The notes under the pieces are model-generated. The model ran no database searches. It worked only from the letters and a program-made list of their open reading frames with translations, and had not been told where the DNA came from. A stretch of DNA of 64,000 nt from Pseudooceanicola nitratireducens (GTDB lineage: Bacteria; Pseudomonadota; Alphaproteobacteria; Rhodobacterales; Rhodobacteraceae): contig NZ_FNZG01000004.1 in NCBI RefSeq assembly GCF_900109195.1, forward strand, positions 186,001 through 250,000. The letters are read 5' to 3'. Below are positions 57,381 to 64,000 of this stretch, piece after piece (within the stretch, counting starts at the first letter, position 1; the number at the start of each line of letters is the position of its first letter). The position numbers and the translations under genes were made by a program.

Positions 57381-57692
57381 ATGAGCACCTTCGACGATCG
57401 CGAAAAAGCCTTCGAAAACAAATATGCACATGACCAGGAGATGCAGTTCCGCGCCGAGGCACGGCGCAACAAGCTGCTGGGCCTCTGGGCTGCGGAACTT
57501 ATGGGCAAGACCGGTGAGGACGCCGCGGAATACGCCCGCGAGGTCGTGAAATCCGATTTCGAAGAGGCCGGGCACGAGGATGTGGTGCGCAAAGTCTCGG
57601 GCGATCTGGGCGACAAGGCCACCGACGACGAGATCCGCGCCAAGATGGACCAGCTGCTGAAAGTCGCGAAGTCCCAGATCCTGGAAGAGTGA
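57381..57692 (+). CDS. DUF1476 protein (F1-ATPase zeta-type inhibitor)
   Basis: 103 aa, all helical, with high charge. The sequence FDDREKAFENKYAHDQEMQF and RAEARRNKLLGLWAAELMG matches the alphaproteobacterial DUF1476 family. In Paracoccus denitrificans the family member is the zeta subunit that blocks reverse ATP hydrolysis by F1FO-ATPase through its N-terminal helix. The C-terminal half (DEIRAKMDQLLKVAKSQILE) forms the remaining bundle. Stand-alone gene with its own terminator. Confidence 0.9.
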   Translation: MSTFDDREKAFENKYAHDQEMQFRAEARRNKLLGLWAAELMGKTGEDAAEYAREVVKSDFEEAGHEDVVRKVSGDLGDKATDDEIRAKMDQLLKVAKSQILEE

Positions 57693-57716
57693 TCGACGCG
57701 GATATCGCATGGCGTG

Positions 57717-57740
57717 CGCCCGGCCCCGGCCGGGCGTTTT
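57717..57740 (+). terminator. terminator of the DUF1476 gene
   Basis: Perfect 9-bp stem CGCCCGGCC / GGCCGGGCG with a 2-base CC loop, followed by TTTT, 24 bases beyond the stop codon. Confidence 0.75.
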
Positions 57741-58061
57741 GCCATTCCGGTTCCGGTCTCGAAATGCGGCTTTTCCAGTGGAAATCGTGGCGTTCCGTAC
57801 ATTGTGCGGATTTGCCCGATTGTCGCCCGCATCTTGTCCGAGAGTTGTCGGATCCCGGCCCTGAGTCCGCCAGATCACACCTGTATACTTTCAGCAATCT
57901 TAGCGAGAGTTTACCGTTTTCCCAGACGTATACGCTTGCTAAACCCAACCAAGGCCCGGCGGAAGATCGGGCGACAGAGCAGTCCTTTCCATCAGGCCAT
58001 GAGTTAAGCCCCCGGTAGGACTTGAGATCTAATCCGGTCGCGGAGTGAGTGGAGAGACCTG
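57741..58061 (+). other. 321-base leader region of the MprF-like gene
   Basis: Non-coding. Contains two GTATAC hexamers (near 57882 and 57930), a partial inverted repeat TTAGCGAG / CTTGCTAA around 57900-57938, and a GGAGAG site just before the next start. A promoter is probably in the AT-richer part 57880-57945; no clear -35/-10 pair could be fixed. Confidence 0.4.
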
Positions 58062-59903
58062 ATGCCCAGAAACGTGCCCCCAAGGACCGCCCTGCTGCGA
58101 TCCGCCGCCTCGCGCCGCATTTTCAAAGCCTTCTTCCCGCTGGTCGTCGGCACGGCCTGCGTCCTGCTGCTGAACAGCAAGCTGGCCGGGCTGGATTTCC
58201 ATGCGGTCGCGGAGGTTGTGCGCACGACCTCGCTGCCGCAATGGCTGGCGGCGGCGGCGGCCACGGCGCTGTCGTTCTGGGCGATTGGCACCTATGACGT
58301 GGTCGTGCACCGCCACCTGCGCACCGGCGTTCCTGCCGATGTGGCGCGGGTCACCGGTGCCGGATCCATCGCCATCGCACAGGTTCTGGGACTGGGCATC
58401 GTCACCGGGTCGCTGGCGCGCTGGCGGATGCTTTCAGGCACAGGCGGCGGCACGGCCGCCAAGGTGACATCCGTGGTAACGGCCAGCTTCATGGGGGCCT
58501 GGGCGCTGGCGACGGTGCTTCTGGCGCTTGTGCTGCCGGGCGTCACCCTGCCCCTGTGGATGACCGCCTGCGTTCTGGGCGGGGCCGTGGCGCTTGCCGT
58601 CATTGCCTTCCTGACACCGACCTTCCGCCTGCGGAGCCTGTCGATTCGCCTGCCCAGCCTGCGCGCGCTTGGCTCGATCACGGTGCTGACCCTGATCGAC
58701 ATCGCCGCTGCGGCCGCTGCGCTGCATGTGCTGATGCCTGCCGGTCTCGACATCCGGTACGAGGTGCTTCTGCCGATCTTCGCCATCGCCCTGGGCTGCG
58801 GGCTGTTCAGCTCGACCCCCGGCGGGGCTGGCCCGTTTGAACTGGCCGTGCTGTCCTTCTTGCCGCTGGTCCCGCAGGAACCGCTTCTGGGTGCGATCCT
58901 GGCCTGGCGTCTGATCTATTACGCGGTGCCCGCGCTGCTGGCGATCATCCCGCTGGCCTTCCCCTACCGCGTCGCCGCCTCGGATGCGGGTCCTTCCGTT
59001 CCCGCGAACCTTTGCCAGGCGCGGCGCGCCGAATGCGGGGTCGTGCGGCAGAACGGCGGCTTTGCCCTGCACACGGGCAAAGACCAGTCCATCGTTGCGG
59101 AAAGCGGCCAGTGCCTTGCGCTGCTGTTCGATCCGCTGAACGGCACCACACAGGGCGTGACCGAGGATCTGAAGGACGCCGCACGCGCCCGCATGCTGAT
59201 CCCCGCGCTTTACAAATGCACCGGCCCGCTGGCCGCCCAGGCCCGCCGCGATGGCTGGGCCGTGGTGCGCGTGGCCGATGATGCGGTGATCGACCTGCCC
59301 GGCTTCTCTCTGGACGGGTCCCGCCACCGCCAGCTGCGGCGCAAGCTGCGCCATGCGGAAAAGGCCGGGATCACCGTGATCGAGGAAAACCCCTGCCCCA
59401 ACCTGCTGCATGAAATGGCGCAGATGGATCAGGCCTGGCTGGCGAGCCACGGCAAGGCGCGCGGCTTTTCTATGGGGCGCTTTGACGCCGACTATGTGAA
59501 ACAGCAGCGCATCTTCGTGGCGCGCGAACACGGTCGCATGCTGGGCTTTGTCACCTTCCATCAGTCCGGCCACGACATGGCGCTGGACCTGATGCGCCAC
59601 GGCGCGGATCTGCCCGATGGCACGATGCACCAGATGATCGTCAGTGCGATCCTGACGGCGCAGGCCGAGGGCCGCAAACGCCTTAGCCTTGCCGCCATGC
59701 CCGCCACACCCAAGGCGGAACGCCCGCTGGCCCGCCGTATCCGCGATGCCGTCACCCGTCGCAGCGGTGGTGCCGGGCTGACCCGGTTCAAGGAAAGCTT
59801 CGGTCCCTATCGCCAGCCGCTATATGCCGCCGCCCCGTCCCGGGCCGAGCTGACGCTGGCCCTGGCCGACATCGCACGGGCCATTCACGCGCCGCGTGGC
59901 TAA
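58062..59903 (+). CDS. MprF-like protein (flippase-type membrane domain plus DUF2156 aminoacyltransferase domain)
   Basis: 613 aa, clearly shorter than typical MprF/LpiA (about 850). Residues 20-315 hold about seven to eight membrane helices of the UPF0104/flippase type with STPGGAGPFELAVL near 260. Residues 330-600 form a soluble DUF2156 domain (RDGWAVVRVADDAVIDLPGF, SRHRQLRRKLRHAEKAG, LALAM-like terminal helices) that in MprF transfers lysine or alanine from tRNA to phosphatidylglycerol. So it probably modifies a membrane lipid and makes the surface less anionic. The amino acid and the lipid acceptor cannot be told. Stand-alone; bmt follows after 75 bases. Confidence 0.82.
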   Translation: MPRNVPPRTALLRSAASRRIFKAFFPLVVGTACVLLLNSKLAGLDFHAVAEVVRTTSLPQWLAAAAATALSFWAIGTYDVVVHRHLRTGVPADVARVTGAGSIAIAQVLGLGIVTGSLARWRMLSGTGGGTAAKVTSVVTASFMGAWALATVLLALVLPGVTLPLWMTACVLGGAVALAVIAFLTPTFRLRSLSIRLPSLRALGSITVLTLIDIAAAAAALHVLMPAGLDIRYEVLLPIFAIALGCGLFSSTPGGAGPFELAVLSFLPLVPQEPLLGAILAWRLIYYAVPALLAIIPLAFPYRVAASDAGPSVPANLCQARRAECGVVRQNGGFALHTGKDQSIVAESGQCLALLFDPLNGTTQGVTEDLKDAARARMLIPALYKCTGPLAAQARRDGWAVVRVADDAVIDLPGFSLDGSRHRQLRRKLRHAEKAGITVIEENPCPNLLHEMAQMDQAWLASHGKARGFSMGRFDADYVKQQRIFVAREHGRMLGFVTFHQSGHDMALDLMRHGADLPDGTMHQMIVSAILTAQAEGRKRLSLAAMPATPKAERPLARRIRDAVTRRSGGAGLTRFKESFGPYRQPLYAAAPSRAELTLALADIARAIHAPRG

Positions 59904-59978
59904 GCCCCCTTTCCTCTGACCGCATCAATGGCTATGTCGGGCGCAAATCCTGTGCCTGACATTCCCGGAGGTTTCCCG

Positions 59979-60995
59979 ATGGCCGATGCCCTTTCCACGC
60001 TGCTGAAAACGCGCGACTGGCTTATGGCCGACGGTGCGACCGGCACCAACCTGTTCAACATGGGCCTGTCCTCGGGCGATGCGCCCGAGCTGTGGAACGC
60101 GGACGAACCCGAGAAGATCAAGGCGCTGTACTCCGGGGCCGTGAACGCGGGCAGCGACATCTTCCTGACCAACTCCTTCGGCGGCAATGCCTCGCGCCTC
60201 AAGCTGCACGGGGCCGAATCCCGCGTGCGAGAGCTGAACCGCCTGGCCGCCGCGCTTGGCCGCGACGTTGCCGATGCCTCGGGCCGGACGGTCGTGGTGG
60301 CGGGCTCGGTCGGGCCGACCGGCGACATCATGGCCCCCATGGGGTCCCTGACCCATGAGCTGGCGGTCGAGATGTTCCACGAACAGGCCGAGGGGCTGAA
60401 GGAAGGCGGGGCCGATGTGCTCTGGCTGGAAACCATCTCGGCACCCGAAGAATACAAGGCCGCGGCCGAGGCCTTTGCCCTGGCCAATATGCCCTGGTGC
60501 GGGACCATGTCCTTTGACACCGCGGGCCGCACCATGATGGGTGTGACGTCCGAGGCGATGGTGGCCATGGTCGAGAAACTGCCGAAGCCGCCGCTGGCCT
60601 ATGGTGCCAACTGCGGCGTCGGTGCCTCGGACCTGCTGCGCACCGTGCTGGGTTTTGCCGCCCAAGGCGTCGAACGTCCGATCATTGCCAAGGGCAACGC
60701 CGGCATCCCCAAGTACGAAGACGGTCACATCCACTATGACGGCACGCCCGATCTGATGGGCGAATATGCCGTCATGGCCCGCGATTGCGGCGCGACGATC
60801 ATTGGCGGCTGCTGTGGCACGATGCCGGAACACCTTGAAAAGATGCACGAAGCGCTGGTGAACCGCCCCCGTGGTGAACGTCCGACGCTGGAAAAGATCG
60901 CCGAGGTTCTGGGCGGCTTCTCCTCGGCCTCGGATGGCACGGGCGAAGACGGCGGCCCCAAGCGCAGCCGTGGCGGTCGCCGTCGCCGCGACTGA
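59979..60995 (+). CDS. bmt: betaine/homocysteine S-methyltransferase family
   Basis: 338 aa. Zinc-dependent methyltransferase of the BHMT/MetH N-terminal type: DGATGTNLFNMGL, TNSFGGNASRLKLHG, GANCGVGASDLL with Cys212 and the GGCCGT pair with Cys278 and Cys279 bind zinc and the thiol. It most likely makes methionine from homocysteine with betaine, as in other alphaproteobacteria, although methylmethionine-type donors are possible. ATG 59979 follows a strong CCCGGAGGT site. The C-terminal tail KRSRGGRRRRD is highly basic and unusual for the family. Own terminator at 61041. Confidence 0.88.
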   Translation: MADALSTLLKTRDWLMADGATGTNLFNMGLSSGDAPELWNADEPEKIKALYSGAVNAGSDIFLTNSFGGNASRLKLHGAESRVRELNRLAAALGRDVADASGRTVVVAGSVGPTGDIMAPMGSLTHELAVEMFHEQAEGLKEGGADVLWLETISAPEEYKAAAEAFALANMPWCGTMSFDTAGRTMMGVTSEAMVAMVEKLPKPPLAYGANCGVGASDLLRTVLGFAAQGVERPIIAKGNAGIPKYEDGHIHYDGTPDLMGEYAVMARDCGATIIGGCCGTMPEHLEKMHEALVNRPRGERPTLEKIAEVLGGFSSASDGTGEDGGPKRSRGGRRRRD

Positions 60996-61040
60996 CGCCG
61001 TAAGCCAGGTGGCCTGATACCCGCAGCAATGCGGTGAAGC

Positions 61041-61076
61041 AAACGCCCGCGCCTGATCTCAGGTGCGGGCGTTTTT
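61041..61076 (+). terminator. terminator of bmt
   Basis: AAACGCCCGC-G-CCTGA / TCAGG-T-GCGGGCGTTT, loop TC, continuing into TTTTTC. The reverse reading has only GTTTGC after the stem, so plus-strand use is favoured, with possible weak action on the convergent sugar dehydrogenase gene. Confidence 0.85.
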
Positions 61077-61205
61077 CGTGGGATTTCAGTGTGTCGCCTG
61101 GATACGCTGGCGTATTCCCTGCAATATACGCCGTAAGCTCAACTTGGTTGATGCGGAAAATTAGCACGGATGCGAAAGGTCAGCTTCCAATCACAACCCC
61201 CTGAT

Positions 61206-62315
61206 TTATTTGGAAACCCTATATACGGCACCGTTTCCTTCCGAGATGAACCACAGCGCCCCATCCGGCCCCGTACGGACATCGCGCACCCGCTGCGTTT
61301 CAGGGCCTTCGATCTTCTCGACCTCGCGCAGAGGATCGCCGGACAGCCGCGCAATATAGTCGAATTTCAGCGACCCAACGAAGGCATCGCCCCGCCAGTC
61401 GGAAATCGTTCCGTCGCAAAAGGTCATCCCCGACGGCGCAATCGAGGGATCCCAATAGGTTACGGGCTGCTCCATACCCTCTTTCTCGGTGCCTTCACCG
61501 ATCGCAAGACCGGAATAATGCCGCCCGTAGGAAATCACCGGCCAGCCATAATTCGCGCCGGGGGTGATGCGGTTGACCTCGTCCCCGCCGCGCGCGCCGT
61601 GTTCGTTGATCCAAAGCTGCCCCGCGCCGTCAAAGGCCGCGCCCTGCGGGTTGCGGTGACCGTAGGACCAGATTTCGGGCAAGGCACCGCTGACACCAAC
61701 AAAGGGATTGTCGTCGGGGACCGAGCCGTCGCGGTTCAGCCGGATCACCGTGCCGTTGTGGCGCGACAGATCCTGCGCCGCCGGACGGTCGCCGCGTTCG
61801 CCCAGGGTCATGAACAGATGCCCCTGCGGCCCCTCGACAACGCGCGACCCGAAGTGCCGCCCGCCGGTGCTGTCGGTCACCATCTCGAAGATCCGGGTCA
61901 CCCCGGTCAGACGGGCCCCGTCCAGGTCCAAAACCGCGCGGGTCAGCACGGTGCCTTCGCTGCGCCCCAGGCTGGCTGCATGGGTCAAAAAGACCTCGCC
62001 TGTTTCGGCAAAATCGCGCGGCACCATGACGTCAAGCAGGCCGCCCTGGCCGTCCACCAGGATCTCGGGCAGGCCATCCACCGGGCGCGCGGTGCCGTCC
62101 CGGATCAGCAGAAGCCGTCCGTCGATCTCGGTCACCAGGAAGGCCCCGCCGGGCAGGAAGGCCAGCGACCAGGGGCCATCAAGGCCGGTGATCACCGGCT
62201 GCGCGGTCAGTGATCCGACAGATGTATCAAGCGCTTGGGCGGGAATCGCACCGGCGGCAACAAGGGCCAGAGCAACAGCAGAGAGACGGATCGGGGAACG
62301 GGAAATCAGGGGCAT
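61206..62315 (-). CDS. exported PQQ-dependent sugar dehydrogenase (soluble GDH family)
   Basis: 369 aa. Signal peptide 1-28 (cleaved after AQA) sends it to the periplasm. The six-bladed propeller has GLDGPWSLAFLPGGAFLVTE, SYGHRNPQGAAFDGAGQLWI, NEHGARGGDEVNRITPGANY and GPDGALWFISEGNGAVYRVS, the pattern of the YliI/GdhB-like aldose dehydrogenases that bind PQQ and calcium. ATG 62315 follows AAAGGACC; an upstream extension is rejected because the signal peptide starts at MPLISR. The electron acceptor is unknown. Confidence 0.9.
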   Translation of the reverse strand: MPLISRSPIRLSAVALALVAAGAIPAQALDTSVGSLTAQPVITGLDGPWSLAFLPGGAFLVTEIDGRLLLIRDGTARPVDGLPEILVDGQGGLLDVMVPRDFAETGEVFLTHAASLGRSEGTVLTRAVLDLDGARLTGVTRIFEMVTDSTGGRHFGSRVVEGPQGHLFMTLGERGDRPAAQDLSRHNGTVIRLNRDGSVPDDNPFVGVSGALPEIWSYGHRNPQGAAFDGAGQLWINEHGARGGDEVNRITPGANYGWPVISYGRHYSGLAIGEGTEKEGMEQPVTYWDPSIAPSGMTFCDGTISDWRGDAFVGSLKFDYIARLSGDPLREVEKIEGPETQRVRDVRTGPDGALWFISEGNGAVYRVSK

Positions 62316-62447
62316 GAAAGGTCCTTTCTTTGATGAAAAACCTATGCCTGCTTTACGCAAGAGCAACGTTGTTCACGAAGACTTTTCTTTTCCCGTTAGC
62401 GCGCATAGCATCGCCGCCAGGACAATGTTCCAACAAGGGAGAACACA

Positions 62448-63641
62448 ATGAAAAAGCTTCTACTGGCAGGCGCGGCGCTAACGGCACTGACCGCAGCGGC
62501 CCACGCGGAAAGCCACGCATCCGAAGTCAAGCTGGGCGTGATCCTCGGCTTCACCGGCCCGATCGAATCGCTGACCCAGGCCATGGCCGCCGGCGCTGAA
62601 CTGGCGATGTCCGAAGTGACCGAAAGCGGCGCGCTTCTGGGCGGTGCCAAGGTGACCCCGGTGCGCGCGGATTCGACCTGTGTCGACGCCGGTGCCGCAA
62701 CCGCCGCCGCTGAACGCCTTGTGACCGCCGAAGGCGTCAAGGGCATCATGGGCGCTGACTGCTCGGGCGTGACCGGCGCAGTCCTGACCAACGTTGCCGT
62801 GCCGAACGGCATGGTCATGATCTCGCCCTCCGCGACCTCTCCGGGTCTGTCGGAAGCGGAAGACAACGGGTTGTTCTTCCGTACGGCTCCGTCTGACGCA
62901 CGTCAGGGCGTCGTCATGACCGAAGGTCTGATCGGCATGGGCGTCAAGTCCGTCGCGGTCACCTACACCAACAACGACTACGGCAAGGGCCTGGCAGACA
63001 GCTTCCAGCAAGCCTTCGAAGCCGCTGGCGGTGAAGTCACCATTTCGGCCGCACACGAAGACGGCAAAGCCGACTACTCGGCCGAAGTTGGCGCGCTGGC
63101 ATCCGCCGGTGGCGACCTGCTGGTCGTTGCAGGCTATGTTGACCAGGGTGGCGCAGGCATCGTGCGCGGGTCGCTCGACACCGGCGCATTCGACCGCTTC
63201 CATTTCCCCGATGGCATGATCGGTGCCGCGCTGGAAGAAAACTTCGGCTCCGAGCTGGACGGCTCCACCGGCCAGGTTCCCGGCACCGACAGCCCGGGTG
63301 CGGCGAAATTCGCCGAGGTCGTGGGTGACAAGTTCGACGTCTCCGGCCCCTACACCGGCGAAAGCTATGACGCGGCTGCGCTGATCCTGCTGGCCATGCA
63401 GGCCGCCGGTTCGGTTGAACCCGGTGACTACAAATCCAAGGTCGAAATGGTGGCCAACGCGCCGGGCGAAAAGATCTATCCCGGTGAACTGGCCAAGGCG
63501 CTGGAACTGATCGCCGCCGGCACCGACATCGACTATGTCGGGGCCACGGACGTGGAACTGATCGGCCCCGGTGAAGCTTCGGGCTCGTTCCGCGAGATCA
63601 AGTTCGAAGGTGGCAAGATGACCACCACCGGCTACCGTTAA
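62448..63641 (+). CDS. periplasmic substrate-binding protein, branched-chain amino acid ABC type
   Basis: 397 aa. Signal peptide MKKLLLAGAALTALTAAAHA, mature start near ESHASEVKLGV. Type I periplasmic binding fold of the LivJ group: LGVILGFTGPIESLTQAMA, ADCSGVTGAVL, FFRTAPSDARQGVVMTEGLI and YTNNDYGKGLADSFQQAF. It presents a ligand, likely an amino acid, urea or amide, to an inner-membrane permease. It is followed by a hairpin and the ATPase gene, an order usual for such systems, where the binding protein is made in excess. Ligand not predictable. Confidence 0.93.
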   Translation: MKKLLLAGAALTALTAAAHAESHASEVKLGVILGFTGPIESLTQAMAAGAELAMSEVTESGALLGGAKVTPVRADSTCVDAGAATAAAERLVTAEGVKGIMGADCSGVTGAVLTNVAVPNGMVMISPSATSPGLSEAEDNGLFFRTAPSDARQGVVMTEGLIGMGVKSVAVTYTNNDYGKGLADSFQQAFEAAGGEVTISAAHEDGKADYSAEVGALASAGGDLLVVAGYVDQGGAGIVRGSLDTGAFDRFHFPDGMIGAALEENFGSELDGSTGQVPGTDSPGAAKFAEVVGDKFDVSGPYTGESYDAAALILLAMQAAGSVEPGDYKSKVEMVANAPGEKIYPGELAKALELIAAGTDIDYVGATDVELIGPGEASGSFREIKFEGGKMTTTGYR

Positions 63642-63660
63642 GTCTAGCTTGACCATTCAG

Positions 63661-63689
63661 GCGGCCCGGCGCAGAACCGGGCCGCTTTT
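63661..63689 (+). terminator. partial terminator between binding protein and ATPase genes
   Basis: Perfect 9-bp stem GCGGCCCGG / CCGGGCCGC, loop of seven bases, then TTTT. Located 19 bases beyond the binding-protein stop and 45 bases before the ATPase start. Such a hairpin would lower expression of the downstream transporter genes relative to the binding protein. Confidence 0.8.
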
Positions 63690-63734
63690 ACATTTGGTAA
63701 TAGGCGGAAACACGTCTGGCCAAAGGGGGACGGT

Positions 63735-64000
63735 ATGATCGTCGTTGACGATATTCACAAACATTTCGGGGGCTTCCGGGCCGTTGACGGGGCCAGCCTG
63801 ACGATCCGCGAAGGGTCGATCACCGGGCTGATCGGCCCCAATGGCGCCGGCAAGACCACCCTGTTCAACGTGATCGCCGGGCATCTCAAGCCCACAAGCG
63901 GCCGCGTCACCATGGGAGGAGAGGACATCACCGGCCTCCCCCCGCATGAGCTGTTTCACAAGGGGCTGCTGCGGACCTTCCAGATCGCGCATGAGTTCCA
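63735..64000 (+). CDS. ABC transporter ATP-binding protein (LivG type), N-terminal part
   Basis: 88 complete codons before the window ends. MIVVDDIHKHFGGFRAVDGA and the Walker A motif GPNGAGKTT followed by LFNVIAGHLKPTSGRV and the LLRTFQIAHEF segment match the LivG ATPase of branched-chain amino-acid-type importers. ATG 63735 follows AAAGGGGGACGGT. With the upstream binding protein it defines a high-affinity importer whose permeases must lie to the right of the window. Confidence 0.95.
   Translation, partial: MIVVDDIHKHFGGFRAVDGASLTIREGSITGLIGPNGAGKTTLFNVIAGHLKPTSGRVTMGGEDITGLPPHELFHKGLLRTFQIAHEF

Noticed and set aside
59904-59978. SAM- or SAH-sensing riboswitch before bmt
   Set aside because: Only 75 bases are available and no SAM-II, SAM/SAH or SAH conserved core could be matched.

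Overview
This 64 kb window is a gene-dense, GC-rich piece of an alphaproteobacterial chromosome, most probably from a member of the Rhodobacteraceae (Roseobacter group). The assignment rests on gene content and order: the CckA-pathway phosphotransferase ChpT, the olsB-olsA ornithine-lipid pair, Usg, a DUF1476 F1-ATPase inhibitor, a Fur/Mur regulator without CxxC motifs, an L21 with a long C-terminal tail, a Hint-domain stand-alone protein, and an RNase E with a long acidic insertion. No prophage, insertion sequence, integrase or CRISPR array was seen. Only a few loci depart from core-genome character.

Layout. 0-9.5 kb: the 3' end of guaA, a Fur/Mur regulator, enolase, a GNAT enzyme, an exported alpha/beta hydrolase, a frameshifted DUF985 cupin gene converging on the Entner-Doudoroff block zwf-pgl-pgi, then a radical SAM gene. 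9.5-20 kb: usg, gyrA with a coupled LysR gene, a 400-base non-coding interval that looks like a structured RNA ending in a clear intrinsic terminator, then trmJ-ctaA-M32 carboxypeptidase, a ThiE-like gene and olsB-olsA. 20-28 kb: a DUF3553 gene divergent from chpT, and the ribosomal/GTPase/proline cluster rplU-rpmA-GNAT-obgE-proB-proA, followed upstream by two tandem DUF2059 proteins. 28-32.5 kb: tRNA-Ser(CGA), an AT-richer lipoprotein gene, the Hint protein, a TetR regulator, a TfoX C-terminal-type protein, a PMP3/YqaE protein, a DUF4112 protein and ndk. 32.5-44.4 kb: an ABC-F ATPase, a MarC-type membrane protein, a membrane aspartic protease, holC and pepA, then the outer-membrane operon lptF-lptG-lptD-surA-rsmA, whose genes overlap or nearly abut. 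44.4-48.2 kb: a cytochrome P450 translationally coupled to a membrane alpha/beta hydrolase, ccdA, and a TusA-like protein. 48.2-57.3 kb: rne, a DctD/DctB-like two-component pair, and purine genes purC-purS-(YiiX-like)-purQ. 57.3-64 kb: the ATPase inhibitor, a short MprF-like protein, a betaine/homocysteine methyltransferase, an exported PQQ-type sugar dehydrogenase, and the start of a branched-chain amino-acid-type ABC transporter.

How genes cooperate. zwf, pgl and pgi connect glucose-6-phosphate to the Entner-Doudoroff entry. lptF, lptG, lptD and surA export lipopolysaccharide and fold outer-membrane proteins. olsB and olsA make ornithine lipid, and the MprF-like protein may add a second kind of membrane-lipid modification. 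rplU, rpmA and obgE serve ribosome assembly, and proB and proA make proline.

The most interesting points are: (1) a DctD-type regulator whose AAA+ domain has lost the sigma-54-contacting GAFTGA loop and carries ED instead of DE in Walker B; (2) the unexplained structured interval at 13.7-13.96 kb; (3) a four-copy composite intergenic repeat with a GGGATATTT-type core and one or two hairpins; (4) the uncharacterised P450/membrane-hydrolase pair; (5) an intrinsic terminator placed between proB and proA; (6) a one-base deletion in the DUF985 gene, whose restored stop codon overlaps the pgi stop.
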